A DNA stretch of 64,000 nt from JAEUOS01 sp965279115 (lineage in GTDB: Bacteria; Pseudomonadota; Gammaproteobacteria; Burkholderiales; JAEUOS01), in NCBI GenBank assembly GCA_965279115.1, contig OZ257137.1, positions 1,426,001-1,490,000 on the forward strand, in the 5' to 3' direction. Of this stretch, positions 50,472 through 58,101 are shown one piece after another; position 1 is the first letter of the stretch; each line of letters begins with the position of its first letter. The notes below the pieces were generated by a model, which was given only the letters and a program-made list of their open reading frames with translations, had not been told where the DNA came from and did not search any database. The position numbers and the translations under genes are program-made.

Positions 50472-51781
50472 TCGGCGCCACTGAGATCGCCATCGGCTTC
50501 GGCCTGATGCTGTTGTTGATGTTCGTCGGCCTGCATGTGGCCACCGTGATGTTCCTGGTGGCGATGGCCGGCGCCACGATGTATCTCGGCAAGTCGGCGG
50601 TGTTCGCCTTCGGCAACCAGTTGTGGGGCGCCACCGAGGACTACGTGCTGCTCTCGATCCCGCTCTACATCCTCCTGGGCGAGGTGCTGGTAAGGGGCGG
50701 CGCCACCGACAAGATGTACCGGTCGCTGGCCGACTGGCTCAACTTCCTGCCCGGCGGCCTGCTGCATACCAACATCGGCGCCTCGGCCCTGTTCTCGGCG
50801 GTGTCCGGCTCGTCGGTTGCCACCGCGGCGACGATTTCGACGATTGCGCTGCCCACCTTCAAGAGCCGCAACTACGACCAGCGCATGGTGCTCGGTTCGA
50901 TCGCCGCCGGCGCCTCGCTCGGCAACCTGATCCCGCCGGGCATCGCCTTCCTGGTGTACGGCGCGATGACCAGCACCTCGGCGGGCCAGCTATACGCCGC
51001 CGGCGTGATCCCGGGCCTGTTGATGACGTTGATCTTCATGGCCACCATCATCCTGATCAGCTGGTGGCGCCCGGACCTGACCGGCGCCAACATCCGCGAG
51101 CCGGACAGCCCGCTGTCGGAAAAGATCGGCAGGCTCAAGCACCTGCTGGCGCCGCTGGCGGTGTTCATTGTGGTGATGGGCAGCATCTACACCGGCTGGG
51201 CCACCGTGACCGAAAGCGCGGCGCTGGGCGTGGTGTCCTCCCTGGTGGTGGCGGCGCTGTACCGCAAGCTCACCGTGAAGATGCTGCACGACTCGTTCTT
51301 CGCCACCATGCGCCTCACCGCCATGAGCATCCTGATCCTGGCGATGGCCTTCTACCTCAACTTCGTGCTGGGGCTGCTGGGGGTCACACAATCGCTGGCC
51401 GGGCTGGTGAAGTCGCTCGACGTCTCGGCGGTGCAGCTGCTGTGGGTGCTGGCGATCTTCTACCTGCTGCTGGGCGTGTTCTTCGAGACCCTGCCGATGC
51501 TGGTGGGCACCATCCCGATCGTGTTCCCGTTTGTCACCGCGGCCGGCATCGACCCGGTGTTCTTTGGCGTGTTCATCGTGCTGATGTGTGAGATCTCGCT
51601 GATCAGCCCGCCGGTGGGCATGACGCTCTACGTGATCCAGGGGGTGCGTGGCGAGGGCACCATCAACGAGGTGTTCCAGGGGACGATCCCGTTCTTCGTC
51701 TCAATGATCGTGATGACGGGTCTTCTGATCCACTTCCCGCAAATGGCGCTTTGGCTGCCGCAGCTGACATTCGCAAAATAG
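50468..51781 (+). CDS. TRAP transporter large permease, DctM family
   Basis: A 437-residue sodium-coupled transport subunit with about twelve helices. Typical segments: DYVLLSIPLYILLGEVLVRGG, TNIGASALFSAVSGSSVATAATISTI, LGNLIPPGIAFLVYGAMTSTSAGQLYAAGVIPG, ATVTESAALGVVSSL and LISPPVGMTLYVIQG. It completes TRAP system 2. Sequence differs widely from the DctM at 46703, so the two systems are not a recent duplication. Confidence 0.94.
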   Translation: MIGATEIAIGFGLMLLLMFVGLHVATVMFLVAMAGATMYLGKSAVFAFGNQLWGATEDYVLLSIPLYILLGEVLVRGGATDKMYRSLADWLNFLPGGLLHTNIGASALFSAVSGSSVATAATISTIALPTFKSRNYDQRMVLGSIAAGASLGNLIPPGIAFLVYGAMTSTSAGQLYAAGVIPGLLMTLIFMATIILISWWRPDLTGANIREPDSPLSEKIGRLKHLLAPLAVFIVVMGSIYTGWATVTESAALGVVSSLVVAALYRKLTVKMLHDSFFATMRLTAMSILILAMAFYLNFVLGLLGVTQSLAGLVKSLDVSAVQLLWVLAIFYLLLGVFFETLPMLVGTIPIVFPFVTAAGIDPVFFGVFIVLMCEISLISPPVGMTLYVIQGVRGEGTINEVFQGTIPFFVSMIVMTGLLIHFPQMALWLPQLTFAK

Positions 51782-51784
51782 GCG

Positions 51785-51803
51785 GGCCGGCGATCGGCCG
51801 GCC
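51785..51803 (+). terminator. hairpin after TRAP system 2
   Basis: GGCCGGC (51785-51791), loop GATCG, GCCGGCC (51797-51803), directly after the DctM stop. A short ATTTTT follows about 11 bases later. It may reduce read-through into the cupin gene at 51834, which has its own ribosome-binding site (CAGGAGA). Confidence 0.4.
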
Positions 51804-51833
51804 TGGTCGATTCATTTTTGACAGGAGACACCC

Positions 51834-52235
51834 ATGGCCATACCGCGCAAGCTGCCACGCAGCCCGGAATTTGTATTCAAGGCGGCGGATGCCGTCGAGA
51901 CCGTGGTCGCCACGGTCGAGGGTGCCGCCATGCAGGGTGTGCTTTCGGTGGCCCCGCTGGTGTGCGGCGACGAGAGCTCGATGACCCGCTGGACCCGCAA
52001 GAAGGGCCTGATCGATCCGCTCCACCAGCACGATGACCATGAATCGATCGCCATCCTGCTCTCGGGCAAGCTGCGCATGGTGATCGACGGTCGCGAGTTC
52101 ATCGCCGGCCCCGGTGACAGCTGGGTGCATCCGCGCGGCGTCCCGCACTACAGCGAGGCTCTCGAGGACTGCGTGCAGATCGAAGTCAAGTCACCACCGA
52201 TCCGTACCTGGCGACTGCCCGGCGACACTGCCTGA
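51834..52235 (+). CDS. cupin-domain protein
   Basis: A 133-residue single cupin. Motif 1 is HQHDDHESIAILLSGKLRMVIDG with three His and one Glu for metal binding, and motif 2 is PGDSWVHPRGVPHYSEALED. All the metal ligands appear to be present. CAGGAGA precedes the ATG. It is the last rightward gene of the cluster and converges on the FAD monooxygenase 7 bases downstream. It could be a small isomerase or a dioxygenase of the pathway; it cannot be assigned further. Confidence 0.8.
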   Translation: MAIPRKLPRSPEFVFKAADAVETVVATVEGAAMQGVLSVAPLVCGDESSMTRWTRKKGLIDPLHQHDDHESIAILLSGKLRMVIDGREFIAGPGDSWVHPRGVPHYSEALEDCVQIEVKSPPIRTWRLPGDTA

Positions 52236-52242
52236 AGGCGAT

Positions 52243-53826
52243 TCAGACCGCCACGGAAGGTCGGCGCACAGCCTGGTTGAAGGCATCCGCGATCGCGGCG
52301 ATTTCCTCCGTCGCGGTGGCAATGCCGTACACATAGTGATCCGGCCGCACCAGCGCGGCCACGGCGCCATGGCGGGCAAACCAGGCGGACACGATCCCGT
52401 CAGCCTCGATCACCGCTGCCAAGTGCCTGGGGCCGCCCTCATCGCCAGTCGGGCCGCACACTTGGATAACCTGCGCGCCGGATTCCCGGACCGGCGCGGA
52501 TGCCGCCACCACAGCGGGGTCGACGCCTTCGGCCAGCACCAGCCGCAAGCCGGTGCCGGCGATGTCGTCGAGCAGGCCGCTCTTGCCGCCGCAAGTCACC
52601 GCGGGTTGCGGGAACAGCGTGCCGTTGGCCGCATGCGCCTGCGGCGCGATGAGGCCGCAATCCAGCGGCGGAATCAGGTCCTGGCGCGGCACGCTCTTGA
52701 CCACCCCGCCGGCCTGGGCGATCAGGTCGGCGTCGCGCTGGCGCGCCTTGACCGGGTCGCGCTCGCAGATGTTGTGGCCGATGTGCTTGATGGTGGTGGT
52801 GAGCCGCCGCACATGGGAGGAACGCTCGGCGCCATAGGTGTCGAGCAGGCTATCGCCGGCGCGGCCCTGCAAAACGGCATCGAGCTTCCAGGTGAGGTTG
52901 GCGATGTCGCGCACACCCTGGCACATGCCCTGGCCGAGGAAGGGCGGCTGCTGGTGCGCCGCGTCGCCGGCCAGGAACACGCGGCCGACACGCCAGCGGT
53001 TGGCCACCAAGGCATGAAAACGGTAGCTGGCCTGGCGCCACAACCTGCCTTCATCGGGCAAGAGCCAGCGCGACAACAGGCGCCAGGTCGCCTCATCGGA
53101 TTCCATCGCCCTGGGGTCTTCGCCGGGCAGGAGCATGATCTCCCAGCGCAGGTGCCGCCCGGTGCCGAGCAGAAACGTGGTGGGCCGCGCAGGCTCGCAG
53201 AACTGCGCGTTGGTCTTCGGCAGGCGCGCACCGGCGCCTTCGTTCAGCAGCACATCGACCACCAGCCAGGGCTCGTCGAAGCCCAAGTCATCGTGCACCA
53301 CGCCGATCTGCCGGCGCACGGTGGAGGAAGCGCCGTCGCAGCCGATCAGGTATTTGGCGCCCGCCTGGCGGGCCGTGCCCGCGGCATCGCGCAAGCCGAT
53401 GGTGACACCCGCCTCGTCCTGTGCGAGGGAGACGAACTCACAGCCCAGTGCCAGTTCGACCGAGGGCAGTTCGCGCACCTTCGCACGCAGCACCTCCTCG
53501 ATCGGCGGCTGCAGGAACACCACCGAGGGCGTCCAGCCCAGCGGGTAGGGCGGATCGATCATGGTGAGGCGACGGATCAACTGCCCATCCACGCCGTAGT
53601 GCTCGGAGGGGAGAAAGGGCGCCAGGTGCGGCCGCATCGCCTCGGCCACGCCGAGGTTCTGGTAGACGCGCAGGATCTCGTGGTCCATGGCGAAGGCGCG
53701 CGGCTTGTCGTAAACGTCGGTCAGGCGGTCGACGACCAGTACGCTGTAACCCATCTGGCCGAGCATGCAGGCGGCCGTGGCGCCGGCCGGCCCGAAGCCG
53801 GCGATGGCGATGTCGTAGTGCTTCAT
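52243..53826 (-). CDS. FAD-dependent aromatic hydroxylase (MhpA / phenol hydroxylase-like)
   Basis: A 527-residue class A flavoprotein monooxygenase. FAD-binding GxGxxG is at the start (IAGFGPAGATAACMLG), the DG motif in YLIGCDGASSTVRR (about 155-170), and the GD motif in VFLAGDAAHQQPPFLGQGMCQGVRD (about 290-315). The C-terminal thioredoxin-like domain is present, as in MhpA and PHBH relatives of this length. It uses NAD(P)H and O2 to hydroxylate a phenolic ring. Start ATG 53826 begins with the Rossmann strand. It lies 38 bases after the extradiol-type gene, a classical hydroxylation plus ring-cleavage pair. Confidence 0.9.
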   Translation of the reverse strand: MKHYDIAIAGFGPAGATAACMLGQMGYSVLVVDRLTDVYDKPRAFAMDHEILRVYQNLGVAEAMRPHLAPFLPSEHYGVDGQLIRRLTMIDPPYPLGWTPSVVFLQPPIEEVLRAKVRELPSVELALGCEFVSLAQDEAGVTIGLRDAAGTARQAGAKYLIGCDGASSTVRRQIGVVHDDLGFDEPWLVVDVLLNEGAGARLPKTNAQFCEPARPTTFLLGTGRHLRWEIMLLPGEDPRAMESDEATWRLLSRWLLPDEGRLWRQASYRFHALVANRWRVGRVFLAGDAAHQQPPFLGQGMCQGVRDIANLTWKLDAVLQGRAGDSLLDTYGAERSSHVRRLTTTIKHIGHNICERDPVKARQRDADLIAQAGGVVKSVPRQDLIPPLDCGLIAPQAHAANGTLFPQPAVTCGGKSGLLDDIAGTGLRLVLAEGVDPAVVAASAPVRESGAQVIQVCGPTGDEGGPRHLAAVIEADGIVSAWFARHGAVAALVRPDHYVYGIATATEEIAAIADAFNQAVRRPSVAV

Positions 53827-53864
53827 TTCAGGTTCCCGGCAGGGGCGCTCCCGCGCCCGGAGGT

Positions 53865-54770
53865 TCAGATGCGCAGTTCGGCCGCGAAGCCCACGCTGCG
53901 TTGTGCCGCCTTCAGCTCGGCCGTCGGGCCGGTGGCGATGCCCCAGTGGTCGATGCGTCCCGGCGGCCATTTCCAGTCGTCCGGCGTGCCGACGCGATAG
54001 TGGTCGTCCACCTGCGACACCTCGGCGGTGTACTCGATGACGAAGTTGAAAGGGCCGATGAAATAGTTGAACAGGTTGTTGCCCGGCCCGTGACGCCCGG
54101 GGCCCCACACGATGGGATGGCCGGCCTCCTTCATGCGGCCACCGCCGCGCATCACGTCGTCGAGCGCCGGCACCACGAAGGCGATGTGGTTCAGGCAGGT
54201 GTTGTCGGCCTCCGCATAGGCGAAGTTATGGTGGTCGTTGTTGCAGCGCATGAAAGCCATGATGCGGGTGCGGTCCGAAAGCCGGAAGCCCATCGCCTTT
54301 TCGACAAAGGCCTGCATGGCCGGAATGTCGGTGCTGTTCATCACCACGTGGGCCAGGCGCTCCGGGCGGTCGCGCACGACGGCGGCGTCGGCATGCCGCA
54401 CGTCCTCGCAGATGGCGCGGATGATGCGGCCCTGCGGATCGCGAAAGGCGATGCCGTAACCGCCGCCCGGCTCGTCGATCGCGGAAGGCGCGCGCAGGAC
54501 GGTGCCGCCATTGGCCGGCACGCTGGTGGCCAATGCCTCGACGGCTGTGCGCGAAGTTGCATTGAGCGTGATCGCCAGCACTTCCGGCGTGGCCGATTCG
54601 GTGAGCGAGATCAGGTGATGCTGCGGCCCGGTGCCGCGCAGGTACACCGTCTTTGCGCTGCGTGCGGCCACAGATAGGTTCCAGGTGCCGGTATAGAAGT
54701 TTTCGGCAGCGGCCACGTCGGGCACGCCGATCTCGACGCTACGCAGACCGTTGACCATGGGGAAATTCAT
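53865..54770 (-). CDS. extradiol dioxygenase-like protein (type I, VOC fold)
   Basis: A 301-residue protein with two tandem vicinal-oxygen-chelate domains, like BphC and related catechol 2,3-dioxygenases. All three iron ligands are visible in the second domain: H141 (RLAHVVMN), H195 (CLNHIAFVV) and E246 (FVIEYTAEV). The conserved acid-base His and Tyr regions (DHHNFAYA and EYTAEV) also match. It would cleave a dihydroxylated ring next to the hydroxyls, taking the product of the FAD hydroxylase downstream on the same strand. AAGGA precedes the ATG at 54770. Confidence 0.88.
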   Translation of the reverse strand: MNFPMVNGLRSVEIGVPDVAAAENFYTGTWNLSVAARSAKTVYLRGTGPQHHLISLTESATPEVLAITLNATSRTAVEALATSVPANGGTVLRAPSAIDEPGGGYGIAFRDPQGRIIRAICEDVRHADAAVVRDRPERLAHVVMNSTDIPAMQAFVEKAMGFRLSDRTRIMAFMRCNNDHHNFAYAEADNTCLNHIAFVVPALDDVMRGGGRMKEAGHPIVWGPGRHGPGNNLFNYFIGPFNFVIEYTAEVSQVDDHYRVGTPDDWKWPPGRIDHWGIATGPTAELKAAQRSVGFAAELRI

Positions 54771-54810
54771 GTACTTGTTCCTTGCGGTTACTTGGCGGCG
54801 AGGGCGATGA

Positions 54811-54820
54811 TGCGATCGCA
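54811..54820. promoter_or_regulatory. TGCGATCGCA palindrome in divergent aromatic-module region
   Basis: A perfect 10-base palindrome 41 bases upstream of the leftward start at 54770. It could be a regulator site, but the motif (containing CGATCG) is also frequent by chance in GC-rich DNA. Confidence 0.3.
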
Positions 54821-54934
54821 CCCGCGCCGCAGCATAGTTTTATTCGGGGAACTCTAGCTTACCGTGAACACGACCCGGTCGCAGCCATTGCTGGCATGCG
54901 GCCACAACCGGCCGACATTCCAGACCGACATTGG

Positions 54935-54964
54935 TTGACGCAAACCCGATCGCGCGGAGATACT
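54935..54964 (+). promoter_or_regulatory. candidate promoter of the Rieske oxygenase operon
   Basis: TTGACG (54935-54940), 18-base spacer, GATACT (54959-54964), predicted start near 54971 and a leader of about 50 bases to ATG 55020, which has a strong GAAGGAGG site. No regulator gene borders this 249-base divergent region. Confidence 0.4.
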
Positions 54965-55019
54965 CCAGACAGACCAAAACTGCGCCGCAGAATTGGCGCC
55001 GAAATCGAAGGAGGAACAA

Positions 55020-56219
55020 ATGTCAGCCATGGTTGAGTCGCTGTTTCGCGGCACCATTGATGGCCTGCCGTCGCGCGTCGATGTGGGGCGGCAGATCACT
55101 CCGGAGCACTTCGTGCTCGAGCGTGAACGCATCTGGCGGCGCGCATGGCTTGCAATCGGCCACACCCAGGACTTGCCGCAAAAGGGCAGTTACTTCGTCT
55201 ACGACATTCCGACCTTCAGCATGTCACTACTGGTGGTGCGTGGCCAGGATGACCGGGTGCGCGTGTTCCACAACATATGTCGTCATCGCGGCAACAAGCT
55301 GGTCCGTGAAGGCGCCGGAAACCGCTCGCATTTCACCTGCAATTTCCACGGCTGGGTATTCGCCGCTGACGGCAAGTTGCGCGAAATCACAGACGAAACC
55401 GAATTCGAAGGTTGCGACAAGTCCACACTCGGCTTGATCCCGATCACCTCGGAGGTGTGGAACACACTCATTTTCATCAACCTCGAGGACAAGCCGCATT
55501 GCACCCTGGCCGAATGGCTGGGCGATCTCTACAGCCAGTACGACGGCTACTTCGAGCCGCGCGAGAAGGTGGCGGCTTTCAAGGCGGTGGTCGCCACCAA
55601 CTGGCACCTCGCCGTCAATTCCTTTACCGAGGGTTACCACACGCTCTACCTGCACAAGAGCACGGCGCGCGACTACCAAGGCGGACGCAGCAACCCGCAG
55701 CGCCACCGGCCGCAGATCGAGATCTTCGAGCGTCACCACCGTTATTCGGCGCCGGGCAATCCCGACAAGGTGTTTGTCCCCGGCGAGAAGATCGCCGCGA
55801 AGTACGGGCGCATGATGATCCCCGCGTTCGACTTCGATTCCAGCGGCTTGCCGCCAGGCGTCAATTCCTCGCGTCACGACAAGTGGGCCTTCGACGTGGT
55901 GGAGTTCTTTCCCAACGTCGTGATGTTGCATGGCAATTGCTGGCAGAACGAAATCACCTACTGGCCGATCGACGCGGGGCACACCCTGATCATCAACCAG
56001 GCCTGGGCGTACAAGGCAAAAAACCTCGGGGAACGCCTGAGCCGCTCGTACTTCCGTGCGCGGGTACGCGACGTATTTCGCGAAGACTTGAACACTTTGG
56101 AGGCGCAGCAGGCCGCCCTTTCCACCGGTGTGATGAACGAAGTGGTGCTGTCGCGCCAGGAGATGGCCCTGCGCCACCACTACACGGTTTCGGACCGGAT
56201 GATCGGAGAGGGATCATGA
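55020..56219 (+). CDS. Rieske non-heme iron oxygenase, large (alpha) subunit
   Basis: A 399-residue ring-hydroxylating oxygenase. The Rieske cluster ligands are C87, H89, C107 and H110. The catalytic domain has NWHLAVNSFTEGYHTLYLHK with iron ligands H207 and H212 and the bridging acid E204 (a Glu where Asp is commoner). It inserts O2 or one oxygen into an aromatic or N-substituted substrate, needing a reductase encoded elsewhere. No classical small beta subunit gene is adjacent; the next gene, overlapping by four bases (ATGA), is an unrelated small protein. GGAGG precedes the ATG. Confidence 0.9.
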   Translation: MSAMVESLFRGTIDGLPSRVDVGRQITPEHFVLERERIWRRAWLAIGHTQDLPQKGSYFVYDIPTFSMSLLVVRGQDDRVRVFHNICRHRGNKLVREGAGNRSHFTCNFHGWVFAADGKLREITDETEFEGCDKSTLGLIPITSEVWNTLIFINLEDKPHCTLAEWLGDLYSQYDGYFEPREKVAAFKAVVATNWHLAVNSFTEGYHTLYLHKSTARDYQGGRSNPQRHRPQIEIFERHHRYSAPGNPDKVFVPGEKIAAKYGRMMIPAFDFDSSGLPPGVNSSRHDKWAFDVVEFFPNVVMLHGNCWQNEITYWPIDAGHTLIINQAWAYKAKNLGERLSRSYFRARVRDVFREDLNTLEAQQAALSTGVMNEVVLSRQEMALRHHYTVSDRMIGEGS

Positions 56220-56596
56220 GCAGTGCATTGTTGCCCGAGCAATTCAGCATGCTGGAACCCTGGGTCGCCGAGTGGTCGATCCCGCATGAGGCTGGCCGCT
56301 TCAACAAGCGGGTATCGACGCCGCCACGGCAACTCGACCGCTTTGTGTCGGCAGTATTTCCGCGCATTGAGGAGATCGTCGACTTCCTCAATGCGATTCC
56401 TACCGCCAATCCGGATGCCTTGCGGGCGGACGAGCGCCGCTTGTTCGACCTTGCCCTGATGTGCATGGAGGCGTCGATTCCTTCGGATCTCGGCTGGGAA
56501 GGAAATGACATCGAGGACGCATGGCCGGCCAACCGCCTGACTTTCCTGGCGCCCAGCCTGTTTCCCGAGCCCGCCAACCGCTCGAGTGGGGACTGA
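56216..56596 (+). CDS. small unknown protein coupled to the Rieske oxygenase
   Basis: A 126-residue soluble, mostly helical protein, start overlapping the oxygenase stop (ATGA). Not recognised as a beta subunit (those are about 170 residues with an NTF2 fold) or as a ferredoxin, since it has no cysteine cluster. It is acidic, with a Trp/Pro-rich segment near the start (MLEPWVAEWSIP) and a W/E/D-rich stretch (DLGWEGNDIEDAWPANR). Tight coupling suggests an accessory subunit or chaperone of the oxygenase. Confidence 0.65.
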   Translation: MSSALLPEQFSMLEPWVAEWSIPHEAGRFNKRVSTPPRQLDRFVSAVFPRIEEIVDFLNAIPTANPDALRADERRLFDLALMCMEASIPSDLGWEGNDIEDAWPANRLTFLAPSLFPEPANRSSGD

Positions 56597-56597
56597 G

Positions 56598-57566
56598 ATG
56601 AAGTTTTTCATATCGACATTGCGCCTGTGTGTGGCGATCGCCGTGTGCGCTGTGGCAGGCGGCGTTTTCGCCCAGCAGTGGCCGACCAAACCGATTCGCT
56701 GGATCGTGCCGTTCCCGCCCGGGGGACCGGCCGATTCAGTGGCCCGGCAGATCGCGCCGCAACTGGGGGAACGTCTTGGACAAAGCATACTGATTGACAA
56801 CCGGCCCGGCGCCAACAGCAACATCGGCTTCGAAGCAGGCGCGCGCGCCGCGCCGGACGGCTACACCATGCTGTTTGCGGTGGCGGCCCTCGTGACCAAC
56901 CCGCATCTGTACAAGATCACCTGGGATCCACTCAAGGACTTCATCCCGGTCGTACAGATGAACCAGCTCCAGGCCATGCTGATCGCCAGCAGCAAGTTCG
57001 GTCCCTCAACCCTGCAGGAAGTCATTGAGTATGCAAGCGCGAAAAAGGGGCCAGTCAAGTGCGCGTGGGGCGGCTCCATCCTGCTCGGTCTGGGTTGCGA
57101 AGTGCTCAAGCTGGATCGCAAGCTAGACATCACCGTCGTAACCTACAAGGGCTCGGCGCCGGCGATGACAGATCTGGTGGGCGGCCACGTCGATCTGATG
57201 ATTGACGTCTCGAACACCGCGATGCCACAGATCAAGGCAGGCCGCGTGAAGCCGATCGCCATGCTCAATACGGCGCGCGGCAGGCAACCATTCCCGGACT
57301 TGCCTGTATTGGGCGAGGTGGCACCCGGCTTCGAAATCCTCACTTGGCAGGGCATCGTGATGCCGACCGGTACCTCCCGCGAGATCGCCGCGCGCATCAA
57401 CCGCGAGGTCAATGCCATCCTGCAGACACCGGAAATGAAGCAGAAGTACCAGGAGGCGGGACTTGAGGCGGTGTCCATTTCGCCTGAGCAGTTTGGCGAG
57501 GTTCTGCAGCGCGACTATGCCAAGTACGGCAAGATCATCAAGGCCGCCAACATCAAAGTGGACTGA
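56598..57566 (+). CDS. Bug/TctC-type substrate-binding protein
   Basis: A 322-residue exported solute-binding protein with a signal peptide ending GVFAQ. Family segments: WPTKPIRWIVPFPPGGPAD, SILIDNRPGANSNIG, PDGYTMLF and VTYKGSAPAMTDLVGG. Unlike the other Bug proteins here, ITYASFG-type glycine-rich turn is replaced by VKCAWGGSILLGLGCEV, with two Cys. Start ATG 56598 is one base after the small gene's stop, so it is cotranscribed with the Rieske genes and probably binds their aromatic substrate (inference). Confidence 0.9.
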   Translation: MKFFISTLRLCVAIAVCAVAGGVFAQQWPTKPIRWIVPFPPGGPADSVARQIAPQLGERLGQSILIDNRPGANSNIGFEAGARAAPDGYTMLFAVAALVTNPHLYKITWDPLKDFIPVVQMNQLQAMLIASSKFGPSTLQEVIEYASAKKGPVKCAWGGSILLGLGCEVLKLDRKLDITVVTYKGSAPAMTDLVGGHVDLMIDVSNTAMPQIKAGRVKPIAMLNTARGRQPFPDLPVLGEVAPGFEILTWQGIVMPTGTSREIAARINREVNAILQTPEMKQKYQEAGLEAVSISPEQFGEVLQRDYAKYGKIIKAANIKVD

Positions 57567-57629
57567 AACAGCCCGACCGCGGCCCGGCGTCCATTGTCAC
57601 TTTGCCTTACCGCCCGTTTCCTGCCAGCT

Positions 57630-58061
57630 TCAGTCGCCGCGCTCCGCCCGCGCGCCGTCTGCCCGCAACGCCGCAGCACGTTCCAGGCGCGCCCGGATCG
57701 CATCGAGCAGATCCGTGCGTGTCACAGGCTTGATCAGGAAGTCATCGGCGCCCAGGTTCATGCCCTTGCGCTGCGCCTTGGCGTCCGGCACCGATGTCAT
57801 GAAGACCAGCGGCACCGCCGCGGTCGCTTCCTGCGTGCGCATGGCCCCCAGGAACCCGAAACCGTCCAGGCCGGGCATGCGCACGTCGGCCAGCACCAGG
57901 TCAGGCGGGTCTGCCAGCACGTGCTGCAACGCGCCTATCCCCTCGCTGAACTCGCGCACCTGATAACCGGCATCCTTCAGGTGACGGCACACCAGGCTGA
58001 GAAAAGCGGCGTCGTCATCGATCACGACGATGCTTTCGTAGAGTGGAACACCGCTCACCAC
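57630..58061 (-). CDS. single-domain response regulator (receiver only)
   Basis: A 143-residue CheY-like receiver. The acidic pocket is D15-D17 (VVIDDD), phospho-acceptor D59 (LVLADVRMPGLDG), T89 (VFMTS) and K111 (LIKP). No output domain follows; the C-terminus is a short basic/acidic tail. No histidine kinase is in the window. Of the GTG/ATG options the Met at 58061 is taken. It lies 40 bases downstream of the indolepyruvate oxidoreductase on the same strand but has no evident functional link to it. Confidence 0.85.
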   Translation of the reverse strand: MVSGVPLYESIVVIDDDAAFLSLVCRHLKDAGYQVREFSEGIGALQHVLADPPDLVLADVRMPGLDGFGFLGAMRTQEATAAVPLVFMTSVPDAKAQRKGMNLGADDFLIKPVTRTDLLDAIRARLERAAALRADGARAERGD

Positions 58062-58101
58062 GCCCTCAGTGCCTTTGCCGCGCGAACCCGGATCGCGCTG
58101 T

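Noticed and set aside
52114..54000. A 628-codon plus-strand open frame
   Set aside because: Antisense to the FAD hydroxylase and extradiol-type genes, both with complete active-site residues.
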